Below, piece after piece: positions 9,240 to 16,180 of a stretch of DNA of 64,000 nt. Under the pieces are notes generated by a model. It was given only the letters and a program-made list of their open reading frames with translations, had not been told where the DNA came from and did no database searches. A program made the position numbers and the translations under genes. Each line of letters opens with the position of its first letter. Position 1 is the stretch's first letter. The stretch comes from Olsenella uli (GTDB lineage Bacteria; Actinomycetota; Coriobacteriia; Coriobacteriales; Atopobiaceae), in assembly GCF_016899935.1 (NCBI RefSeq), contig NZ_JACJJK010000002.1, positions 209,635 to 273,634 on the forward strand. The letters are read 5' to 3'.

Positions 9240-9941
9240 CTACCACTCGATCTCCGCGATCGGCTTGGGCGCGGGGTTCACGGTCATCGAGGTCACGCGG
9301 CCGCTCTTGAAGCGGATGAGGCGGTCGGCCATGTCCGCGAGCGCCGCGTTGTGCGTGACGATCACGACCGTGATCCCCTCCACGCGGCACATGTCCTGCA
9401 GGAGCTGCAGGATCTGCTTGCCCGTCTGGTAGTCGAGCGCGCCCGTGGGCTCGTCGCAGAGCAGCAGCTTGGGGTTCTTGGCCAGGGCGCGCGCGATGGA
9501 GACGCGCTGCTGCTCGCCGCCGGAGAGCTGCGCCGGGAAGTTGGCCAGGCGCTCGGCCAGGCCCACCTTGGCGAGCGTCTCCTCCGGGTCGAGCGAGTCC
9601 GGGCAGATCTGCGTGGCCAGCTCCACGTTCTCGAGCGCCGTGAGGTTGGGCACGAGGTTGTAGAACTGGAAGACAAACCCCACGTCCGCGCGACGGTACA
9701 GCACGAGGTCACTCTCGCCCGCCGACGAGATGTCGCGCCCGTCCACCACCACGGTTCCCGAGGTGGCGCTGTCCATGCCGCCCAGGATGTTGAGCGCCGT
9801 GGTCTTGCCCGCGCCGGACGCGCCCAGGATCACGGCGAGCTCGCCGCGCTCCACGATAAAGCTCGCGCCGTCGAGGGCGTTAATCCTGGCGTCGCCCTCG
9901 CCGTAGGTCCGCACGACGTCCGTGAACTCGATGTAGGCCAT
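9240..9941 (-). CDS. ABC transporter ATP-binding protein (LolD/MacB type)
   Basis: This 233-residue ATPase has Walker [10 protein letters not shown], signature [15 protein letters not shown], Walker B LLLCDEP and a switch His in VTHN. It also has the [17 protein letters not shown]-loop region characteristic of the LolD/MacB/FtsE-like class that works with FtsX-fold permeases. The stop codon is three bases before the start of the giant permease gene, so the two are one operon. It powers substrate extrusion or mechanotransmission by its partner. Confidence 0.92.
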   Translation of the reverse strand: MAYIEFTDVVRTYGEGDARINALDGASFIVERGELAVILGASGAGKTTALNILGGMDSATSGTVVVDGRDISSAGESDLVLYRRADVGFVFQFYNLVPNLTALENVELATQICPDSLDPEETLAKVGLAERLANFPAQLSGGEQQRVSIARALAKNPKLLLCDEPTGALDYQTGKQILQLLQDMCRVEGITVVIVTHNAALADMADRLIRFKSGRVTSMTVNPAPKPIAEIEW

Positions 9942-9958
9942 CCCAGCTCCGATTGCTC

Positions 9959-9988
9959 GACAGCGTGTTGTCTACATCGAAGTATACT
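9959..9988 (-). promoter_or_regulatory. Promoter/operator of the FtsX exporter operon
   Basis: On the minus strand a TATACT -10 box (9986-9981) is followed downstream by the inverted repeat GACA-6-TGTC (9959-9972), 18-31 bases ahead of the ATPase start codon. That position, between the promoter and the gene, suits repression by the divergent TetR protein. The pairing of this site with that regulator is inferred. Confidence 0.45.
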
Positions 9989-10077
9989 GGGGGCGCCGGG
10001 CGAGAAGAACCTGTGCTCGACAGGCGCGGCGCAAGTGTCGCGCCCTTCTCGCCACGTCCACAAATCTGGAGGCAAAC

Positions 10078-10104
10078 GTGGAAAAGGGACTGTCCCTTCT
10101 CCAC
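10078..10104. repeat. GGGAC-core palindrome (copy 3)
   Basis: GTGGAAAAGGGAC and GTCCCTTCTCCAC form an almost perfect palindrome in the leader of the TetR gene, ending just before its ribosome binding site. The core resembles the stop-codon palindromes elsewhere in the window. Here it could act as an operator or as a leader hairpin. Confidence 0.65.
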
Positions 10105-10122
10105 ATCGGGAGGGAGGCGGCC

Positions 10123-10704
10123 ATGAGGAAGCAGCCGCAGGTCACCGAGCAGACGCGCGCCAACCTCCGTCAGGCGTTCTGGGGGCTCTACGCCGAGCGC
10201 CCCGTCGAGCGGATCTCCGTCCGCGAGATCACGGACCGCGCCGGGTACAACCGCGCGACCTTCTACCTCTACTACCACGACGTCTACGAGCTGCTCGAGG
10301 AGATCGAGGGCACGGTGCTCGGCAACATCGAGCGGCTGGTCCAGGAGCGCCTGCTCAAGGGGGACACGCTCGAGTTCTCGCAGCACATGGGCCTCATCCT
10401 GCGGCTCGCGCAGCGCTCGCGCGACTACACGCGCGTCCTGCTGGGCCCGCACGGGGACCCCGCGTTCTCGGACCGGCTCAAGAGAATCATCAGCCCGCTC
10501 GTGGACCGCTTCTTCCTGCCCGGAGACGAGACCGACGCCCGGACGCGCGCCATCGTCCGAGAGTTCTACCTCTCCGGCATCCTCGCGATCATCCGCATCT
10601 GGACCGCCGACGACGACCCGATGCCCATCGACCAGCTCATCCAGATCGTGCTGCGCATCGCCCAGGGAGCGCCGGCGGCGGGGCCGGCGCCCGATGCCCG
10701 CTAG
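10123..10704 (+). CDS. TetR/AcrR family transcriptional regulator
   Basis: The N-terminal HTH (ISVREITDRAGYNRATFYLYYHDVYELLEEIE, split here by the reader at YYH) is the classic TetR recognition-helix region, in a protein of 193 residues. The C-terminal ligand domain is all-helical and resembles the TetR_C group found with Dha-S-type regulators. The ATG at 10123 has GGGAGGGAGG upstream; the earlier start would begin inside the palindrome. It is divergent from the exporter operon and most likely represses it. Confidence 0.88.
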   Translation: MRKQPQVTEQTRANLRQAFWGLYAERPVERISVREITDRAGYNRATFYLYYHDVYELLEEIEGTVLGNIERLVQERLLKGDTLEFSQHMGLILRLAQRSRDYTRVLLGPHGDPAFSDRLKRIISPLVDRFFLPGDETDARTRAIVREFYLSGILAIIRIWTADDDPMPIDQLIQIVLRIAQGAPAAGPAPDAR

Positions 10705-10716
10705 TCCGCGCCGCCG

Positions 10717-11562
10717 CTAGTTCTTACGGAAGAACGCGAGCGCGATGGCGCCCGGGCCCACGTGCGTGCCGATCGTGGCGCCCACGGACGTGATCGGCAG
10801 CTCGTCCTCGGCGACCCGGCCCTCCCAGATGGCGCGGTTGTCCTCGAGGTACTTGCGCAGCACCTTGTCCGAGAGGCCCGTGTAGCCGAGCAGGACCGGC
10901 ATGTCGAAGTCGATCCCGAACTTCTCGACCTGCTGGTGCAGCTGGCTGCGGCCGTTCTTGGAGCCGCGCGCCTTGCCGAGCATCACGACCTCGCCGTCCT
11001 CCACGCCCACCACGGGCTTGATGGAGAGTACCTCGCCGATCATACCCACGCTCTTGGGGATGCGGCCGCCGCGACGCAGGTACTCGAGGGTGTCGAGAAG
11101 CGCGAGCAGGCAGACGCGGCCCACGGCGCCCTCGACCTTCTCGGCGATCTGGGCCGCGCCGAGCCCCTCGTCCGCGAGGCGCAACGCGTAGAGCACGAGG
11201 ATGCCCTGGCCGATCGTGGCGTTCTTGCCGTCCACCACGTGGACCTCGGGATAGTCCGCCGCCGCGGTCACGGCGCTCTGATAGGTCCCGGAGAGCGCCG
11301 AGGAGAGCGTGATCACCACGGCCTCCTCCCCCGCCGCACGAACCTGGTCAAAGACCTGCTGGTAGGCAAAGGGCGTGGCCTGGCTCGTCTTGGGAAGCTC
11401 GTCGCTCTCTATGAGCAGCTCGTAGAAGCGGTCGTTGGTGAGGTCCACGCCGTCCGCGTACGTGGTCTCTCCGAAGGTGATGCCCAGCGGCAGCACCGTG
11501 AGGCGCGGGTCGCTCTGGTCGGGGATGTCAAAGCCGGAGTCGGTGATGATGCGAACGGCCAT
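10717..11562 (-). CDS. DegV family fatty-acid-binding protein
   Basis: This 281-residue protein begins AVRIITDSGFDIP, the DegV signature TDS(G/A) strand. It continues with LPLGITFGETTYADGVD and later SSALSGTYQSA, a conserved fatty-acid-binding loop. DegV/FakB proteins bind a single fatty acid and present it to the kinase FakA for incorporation into phospholipid; no FakA is visible here. It lies 33 bases downstream of the MarR gene and is probably co-transcribed with it. The ATG at 11562 has GAAGGAGACAGACC just upstream. Confidence 0.92.
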   Translation of the reverse strand: MAVRIITDSGFDIPDQSDPRLTVLPLGITFGETTYADGVDLTNDRFYELLIESDELPKTSQATPFAYQQVFDQVRAAGEEAVVITLSSALSGTYQSAVTAAADYPEVHVVDGKNATIGQGILVLYALRLADEGLGAAQIAEKVEGAVGRVCLLALLDTLEYLRRGGRIPKSVGMIGEVLSIKPVVGVEDGEVVMLGKARGSKNGRSQLHQQVEKFGIDFDMPVLLGYTGLSDKVLRKYLEDNRAIWEGRVAEDELPITSVGATIGTHVGPGAIALAFFRKN

Positions 11563-11595
11563 GGTCTGTCTCCTTCTGTCTGCCCGGTCGGGACG

Positions 11596-12042
11596 CTAGC
11601 GCCCGAAGGTCCTGAGCCTCTCGAGGATGTGGTTGAGCGAATCGTACATCTGCAGGCGCTGGCGCGTGGCGAGCTCCCCGCCGGCCTCGTCGAGGACTCG
11701 GTGAATGATGTCGTCGAGCGGTCGCGCGGCCTCGCGGCCCTTCTCGGTCAGGCGGATGGGCGCCCGGTAGCGCGAGGCCTCCTCGTCGGAGCCGCCCACC
11801 TCCACGAAGCCGTCCTCCGCGAGGTGCGCCACGGTCCGCGAGACGGCGGCGCGGCTCACGTCGACCATGCGCGCGAGCTCGGCGGCGGTCAGGCCCTCGG
11901 GGTGCTTGACGAGGTAGTAGAGGCACATGACGTCCGAGCCGCGAAACCCCAGGCGCTTGGCCTCGGCGGTCTTGATGCGCTGGATCTCCTTGCCCAGGGC
12001 ACCGATGATGCCCACGAAGTCCTCGAAGCGGGTCTCCCCCAT
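11596..12042 (-). CDS. MarR family transcriptional regulator
   Basis: This 148-residue winged-helix protein has GLTAAELARMVDVSRAAVSRTVAHLAEDGFV as recognition helix and a wing containing RAPIRLTEKGRE, as in MarR/SlyA repressors. Dimerisation helices lie at both ends. It precedes degV on the same strand. A FabT-like role in lipid metabolism is attractive because FabT is a MarR protein, but this is context inference only. Confidence 0.85.
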   Translation of the reverse strand: MGETRFEDFVGIIGALGKEIQRIKTAEAKRLGFRGSDVMCLYYLVKHPEGLTAAELARMVDVSRAAVSRTVAHLAEDGFVEVGGSDEEASRYRAPIRLTEKGREAARPLDDIIHRVLDEAGGELATRQRLQMYDSLNHILERLRTFGR

Positions 12043-12202
12043 GGTGCCTCCCGACGTCTGCCGACGCGTCCACAGTAGCGACGAAGTTGTTACCTTGTCA
12101 ACATCTTCAGGCCCCTCACCACGGTTCCGTCATGCCGCTCGGGCGCGCCGGTCTTCTCGCCCGCGCAATCGGGTATCTCAGGAGAAGCGAGAAAGGCGAC
12201 GC

Positions 12203-13348
12203 ATGGACCTCTTCGACTATCTGGAGACCGCGCTGGAGAGCTTCGACGAGCGCCCGCTGGGCCCGGTGGACTCGGCGGCGCTCTCGCAGTTCTGCATGGT
12301 GCGCGGCGAGGGCGTCATCCCCGACGCGCTGTGGGACGGGGGTGCGCTCGATCGGCTGCGCGCCCGACTGCGCCGGCCGACGCGCTTTTCCGACCTGCTG
12401 CGCGCCGAGCGCTTCGACGGGCTCTTCTGCGGCCTCGCGCCCGACGGGGTCAAACGCGAGCTGGCGGCGCTCGTGGCAAGCCCACGCTTCCGCGACCTGG
12501 AGCTGCGTGACTGCGCCTCGCGCTTCGACGAGGACGCGCACGTGCAGTTCTCGGCGACCGCCTTCGTGTGGCGCTCGCCCGCCGGCGCGGAGCGCGACTT
12601 TGCCTACGTGGGCTTTCGCGGCACCGACGACAGCTTCACCGGCTGGCGCGAGAACTTCGACATGGCCCTGGACCCGCCCGTCCCCGCTCAGCGCATGGCG
12701 GCCGACTACCTGCGCGCCGTTGCCCGTCGCCTGCCGCGGCGCCTCTACGTGGGCGGCCACTCCAAGGGCGGCAACCTCGCCACCTACGCGGCGCTGCGCG
12801 CTCCCGAGGAGGTGCGCTCGCACATCGTGCGCGTCTTTGACCACGACGGCCCCGGCTTCAAGGCGGGCTTCTTGGACGAGAAGGACTTCGAGCCCGTGCG
12901 CGACCTCGTCCATCGCACGGTACCCGAGGAATCCGTGGTCGGGATGCTCATGGACACGCCCGTCGAGCCGCACGTAGTTCGCAGCTCGGCGCGCGGCATC
13001 GAGCAGCACAGCGTCTTCACCTGGGAGGTGGACGGGAACGACTTCGCCTACGCCGACGCCCTGGCCCCGTCGGCCGTCTTCACGCACGACCTCATGGACA
13101 CCTGGCTCGCGTCGCTCTCACCCGAGGAGACGCCGCGCGTGGTGGATGCCCTCTTCCGAGCGCTCGCGGCGTCCGGCGCACCAAGCGTGGGAGCCGTGAT
13201 CTTCAGCGGGGCGGACGCGCCCGCGCTGCTCACGGAGGCCGCCCGCAACCTCGACCAGGAGTCGCGCGACGTGCTGCTCCCCGCGCTCGGCAAGCTCGCG
13301 GCGTCGGCGGCGCGCGCCGGGGCGAAGGGGCTCTCGGAGCTGTTCTAG
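12203..13348 (+). CDS. Lipase-like alpha/beta hydrolase (DUF2974/Mbeg1-like)
   Basis: This 381-residue protein is predicted cytoplasmic. The nucleophile elbow is GGHSKGGN, and FAYVGFRGTDDSFTGWREN near residue 135 is the oxyanion-side strand seen in lipase-3/DUF2974 proteins. A later Asp in VFDHDGPGF and a His in PHVVRSS could complete the triad. The family is widespread in gut Firmicutes and Actinobacteria but the substrate is unknown. The ATG at 12203 is preceded by GGAGAAGCGAGAAAGG; the long upstream extension overlaps the divergent MarR gene and was rejected. Confidence 0.8.
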   Translation: MDLFDYLETALESFDERPLGPVDSAALSQFCMVRGEGVIPDALWDGGALDRLRARLRRPTRFSDLLRAERFDGLFCGLAPDGVKRELAALVASPRFRDLELRDCASRFDEDAHVQFSATAFVWRSPAGAERDFAYVGFRGTDDSFTGWRENFDMALDPPVPAQRMAADYLRAVARRLPRRLYVGGHSKGGNLATYAALRAPEEVRSHIVRVFDHDGPGFKAGFLDEKDFEPVRDLVHRTVPEESVVGMLMDTPVEPHVVRSSARGIEQHSVFTWEVDGNDFAYADALAPSAVFTHDLMDTWLASLSPEETPRVVDALFRALAASGAPSVGAVIFSGADAPALLTEAARNLDQESRDVLLPALGKLAASAARAGAKGLSELF

Positions 13349-13364
13349 AGCCGGAGGACGAGAA

Positions 13365-13396
13365 GGGCGGGGCGCTCGTGATGAGCCGCCCCGCCC
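13365..13396. terminator. Bidirectional GC hairpin between convergent genes
   Basis: GGGCGGGGC (13365-13373) pairs with GCCCCGCCC (13388-13396) between the hydrolase and the Asp-rich lipoprotein gene. There is no strong T-run on either side. Confidence 0.55.
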
Positions 13397-13420
13397 CGAT
13401 TGACTCGCGTGCGCCGTCAG

Positions 13421-14386
13421 TTAGTCGTCATCGCGGTCGTCATCATCGTCCCAGTCGTCGTGGTCGTCATCGCGGTCGTCGTCATCGTCCCAGTCGTCGC
13501 GATCGTCCTGGTCGTCCCAGTCGTCGCGATCGTCATCCCAATCGTCCTGGGCATCGTCGCGATCGTCATCCCAGTCGTCCTGGGCATCGTCGCGATCGTC
13601 ATCCCAGTCGTCGTCACGGTCATAGCGGTCATCGTGCCAGTCGTCCCAGGAGTCGCGTCCGGCCCAGTCGTCGTTCCCGTCGACGTCGGCCTCGAGAACC
13701 TTACCGGTCCTCGCGTCGACCTCGTACTCGTACTCAACGCCACCCGAGGTGAACTCAAGCTCGTAGACACCGTCATCAAGCTCGTACTCATGGTCGTTGA
13801 ACGACGCCTCGCTCAGGCCGAGCTGAGCGAGCACGATGTCCTTGGCGGCATCGATTCCAATGTAGCCGCGCTCATCGAGCTGCTCCGGGGCAACGGCAAG
13901 CGCGTCGGACTGCAGGCCAAAGCCGCCAACGGTCGAGCGAACGTCGCTCTCGATCCCCGCGAGGAAGTCGTCTCCGGGATACTCCGACCCCTGCTCGAGC
14001 TTGACGACGACGTTGCGGTCGTGGCCATCGATCGTCTGGTTGAAGTGTCCGGACTCGTAGATCTCGGTCACGAGCTCGGACACGACCTCGCGGCACTCCC
14101 GGCCCTCAAACCCGCTGTAGCCGTCCGCGATGCCCTTGCCCTCGTCGTTGACGCCCTCGACCTCGGTCACGAGGCCCTTCTCGTCATACTCGATCTCGAT
14201 CTCGGGGTTGACGCTCAGGAGCAGAACGCCCGCCGCCCTCGTCGACGCCGTCTCCGCAGGCGCCCCCGTCGAAGTGGCCTGGGTCGCCTCCGGGGCGGCC
14301 CCGCACCCTCCCAGGGTTGCCACAAGGGCGGCGCCGACGGCCGCGGTCGCGATGATGCCCCTCATCTTCAGGCTCGTGGTCTTCAT
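13421..14386 (-). CDS. Lipoprotein with RsgI-like and PepSY domains and an Asp/Trp-rich tail
   Basis: This 321-residue protein has a lipoprotein signal peptide ending ALVATLGGC. LLLSVNPEIEIEYDEKGLV and the following region match the second domain of the adjacent RsgI (VHMSINPEVGIDVNHFDRV), so the two share an extracytoplasmic domain. About residues 185-255 look like a PepSY domain (YIGIDAAKDIVLAQLGLSEA, YELEFTSGGVEYEYEVDA). The last 75 residues are tandem units such as DDWDDDRDDAQ. The ATG at 14386 follows GGAGGACACC. It is probably a surface sensor or buffer for the SigI/RsgI circuit. Confidence 0.8.
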   Translation of the reverse strand: MKTTSLKMRGIIATAAVGAALVATLGGCGAAPEATQATSTGAPAETASTRAAGVLLLSVNPEIEIEYDEKGLVTEVEGVNDEGKGIADGYSGFEGRECREVVSELVTEIYESGHFNQTIDGHDRNVVVKLEQGSEYPGDDFLAGIESDVRSTVGGFGLQSDALAVAPEQLDERGYIGIDAAKDIVLAQLGLSEASFNDHEYELDDGVYELEFTSGGVEYEYEVDARTGKVLEADVDGNDDWAGRDSWDDWHDDRYDRDDDWDDDRDDAQDDWDDDRDDAQDDWDDDRDDWDDQDDRDDWDDDDDRDDDHDDWDDDDDRDDD

Positions 14387-14457
14387 GGTGTCCTCCTTGG
14401 TGGTTGAGCCCTTTTCTTGCCGTACGGTGAGAGGGTGCGGAGAGACCGTCTCAAAAC

Positions 14458-14466
14458 CGGGGTCGC
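14458..14466 (-). promoter_or_regulatory. Candidate SigI-type -35 element (lipoprotein gene)
   Basis: GCGACCCCG on the minus strand lies 72 bases ahead of the lipoprotein start. The identical nonamer occurs 42 bases ahead of sigI. Bacillus SigI promoters have an ACCCCC-like -35 element, so a shared SigI site is plausible. No matching -10 box was fixed with confidence. Confidence 0.4.
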
Positions 14467-14487
14467 CCAATAACTTTTTTCTCCCGA

Positions 14488-15249
14488 CTAGTCATCGTCG
14501 TCATCGTCCCCGTCGTCATCATCGTCATCCCAGTCGTCATCGTCCCCGTCGTCATCGTCATCCCAGTCGTCGTCATAGCTGGGAGCGGGTTGTACGGGCG
14601 CGGGGGCGGGCGCCTCCGGAGCCTCCGCCTCCGGCGCGACCTGCTCCGGAGGCTCCTCAACGGGGTCCGCCTCGACAACCTCAGGCTCGGGGGCCACCGG
14701 CTGCTCCAGATGCACCTCAAGCTCGACGATGAGGCGGTCCTCCGTCGCGACGCGCCACTCCTCGTCATCGGACTCGACGCTGATCTTGATCGTCCCGCCC
14801 GGCACGAGGCAGCCCTGATCCTTGGCCCGCAGCGCAAGGTCATCAGAGACCTCGTCAATCGGGCGCCCGTAGTACGAGAAGCCCTCGATGAGCTTCTCGC
14901 CATCCTCGTTCTCTCCCTCGATTCCAACGACTCGATCGAAGTGGTTGACGTCGATGCCCACCTCGGGATTGATGCTCATGTGAACCGTGCCGATGGGCGT
15001 CTGCCACACCGCAAAGCCACCGATGACGAGCGCGCACAGGCACGCAGCGGCCGCGAGCGCCGCAACGAGCCCGCGCCGCGCCCTTCTCGGCCTCGCCTGC
15101 TCGAACGAAAGCACCTCGGCCTCGAGCATCACCACGTCGTCGAGCCTCTGCCCCACCTCGTAGCCGAGGTTGGGCACACGGGCAAACCTCCCCTGCTCGT
15201 CCAGGACCACGGCATAGGCCGGGCGGCACTCCATGACGAGATAGCTCAT
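14488..15249 (-). CDS. rsgI: RsgI-family anti-sigma factor with Asp-rich extracytoplasmic tail
   Basis: Residues 1-55 form the cytoplasmic RsgI N-terminal anti-sigma domain (YAVVLDEQGRFARVPNLG, QRLDDVVML). One transmembrane helix follows (about 60-82). The periplasmic domain begins TVHMSINPEVGIDVN, where other RsgI proteins undergo cleavage or autoproteolysis. A Pro/Glu/Ala linker then leads to a terminal run of Asp with spaced Trp. In Clostridia the outer parts of RsgI proteins sense polysaccharides; the acidic tail here is different. Its start overlaps the sigI stop by four bases, showing translational coupling. Confidence 0.87.
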   Translation of the reverse strand: MSYLVMECRPAYAVVLDEQGRFARVPNLGYEVGQRLDDVVMLEAEVLSFEQARPRRARRGLVAALAAAACLCALVIGGFAVWQTPIGTVHMSINPEVGIDVNHFDRVVGIEGENEDGEKLIEGFSYYGRPIDEVSDDLALRAKDQGCLVPGGTIKISVESDDEEWRVATEDRLIVELEVHLEQPVAPEPEVVEADPVEEPPEQVAPEAEAPEAPAPAPVQPAPSYDDDWDDDDDGDDDDWDDDDDDGDDDDDD

Positions 15250-15986
15250 CGCCCGTCACCCCCTGTCGGAACGATCTTTCGCAGGTGACCGCGAATGATC
15301 TCGAACCCGTTCGTGAAGGCGAGCAGAACGGCCACGAGATAGCGGCGATGCCGCTCGATCGTCTTCCGCTCCACCCCCGAGCTGCGAGAGAGCTCCGCCA
15401 TCGGCAGCTTCTTCGTCCGCAGCAGGCGGTCGAGCAGCTCGGGGTTCCTGCGCGCGCAGTCGAGCACGCGCCGGCACGCCTCGAACGTGCGCTGCTGCTT
15501 GGGGCAGTTCTCGGACACGTCGAGAAAGGTCAGGCCAAAGGACTCGAGCTCCGCGCCAAACTGGGCAATCTCGCGACGAGAGGCCTCGCGCGTCTGGCGC
15601 TCGCCGATCTCGTCCCGCTCGGAGGCGATGGTCTCCACGAGCGGACGTCCGTCCCCCTCGTCGCCGTCGGGGCGCCCCTCGTCGAGGGAAAGCACGTCGG
15701 CGTGGCGGCGCTCCCTGCGCGCAAAGTCCACGAGACGATTGCGCACGTTCATCGCCGCAAACGGCAGAAACGCGCCCCGCACCCGATCATATGAGAGCAC
15801 TGCCTCGTGGAATGCGAACATGGCGATCCCCAGCTCGTCGTCTCTCCCCTGCTGCGGCGACCGCCCCATGAACTTTGCGGTCTCCGACCTGATGAACGGG
15901 AGGTAGTCGCGTACGAGGTCGTCTGCGTGGCGAGGATCCCGCTTTGCGGCAAGGACCCGAGTCACCAGATCCCCGTCTCGTCTCAT
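15246..15986 (-). CDS. sigI: SigI-family alternative RNA polymerase sigma factor
   Basis: This 246-residue protein resembles SigI of Firmicutes. The N-terminal region 2-like segment includes YLPFIRSETAKFMG and FAFHEAVLSYDRVRGAFLPFAAMNVRNRLVDFAR, split by DDELGIAM. The C-terminal SigI domain has PMAELSRSSGVERKTIERHRRY as its HTH. The ATG at 15986 is preceded by CAGGGGGC; the longer frame starts in the recQ promoter region. SigI directs envelope-stress or polysaccharide-response genes and is held inactive by RsgI, encoded next. Confidence 0.88.
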   Translation of the reverse strand: MRRDGDLVTRVLAAKRDPRHADDLVRDYLPFIRSETAKFMGRSPQQGRDDELGIAMFAFHEAVLSYDRVRGAFLPFAAMNVRNRLVDFARRERRHADVLSLDEGRPDGDEGDGRPLVETIASERDEIGERQTREASRREIAQFGAELESFGLTFLDVSENCPKQQRTFEACRRVLDCARRNPELLDRLLRTKKLPMAELSRSSGVERKTIERHRRYLVAVLLAFTNGFEIIRGHLRKIVPTGGDGR

Positions 15987-16027
15987 CGTGCCCCCTGTGA
16001 AAGAATGCGCGCGACGTGCCCCGATTT

Positions 16028-16036
16028 CGGGGTCGC
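16028..16036 (-). promoter_or_regulatory. Candidate SigI-type -35 element (sigI autoregulation)
   Basis: GCGACCCCG on the minus strand, identical to the nonamer upstream of the lipoprotein gene, lies 42 bases before the sigI start codon. An autoregulatory loop is the simplest reading. Confidence 0.4.
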
Positions 16037-16180
16037 GGCGATGATTGCCTGAGCAACTCAGGTTACCGACCGGCAACGGCCGGAATGTAAGCCACGCGTA
16101 AGAAACGGCGAGAGGCGTGCCGTCCCGTGAAAGGCGCACAATGGAAGGACGAGAAGAACCGTCCGCCCGAGGGGGTGCGC

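Noticed and set aside
6918..10793. Open frame of 1291 codons on the plus strand
   Set aside because: It runs antisense to the FtsX permease and its ATPase, has an Arg/His/Val-rich composition typical of high-GC shadow frames and no recognisable domain.
13421..13650. Direct DNA repeats resembling a CRISPR array
   Set aside because: The periodic GTCGTC/CCCAGTCGTC units are the coding sequence of the Asp/Trp-rich lipoprotein tail; there are no unique spacers or cas genes.
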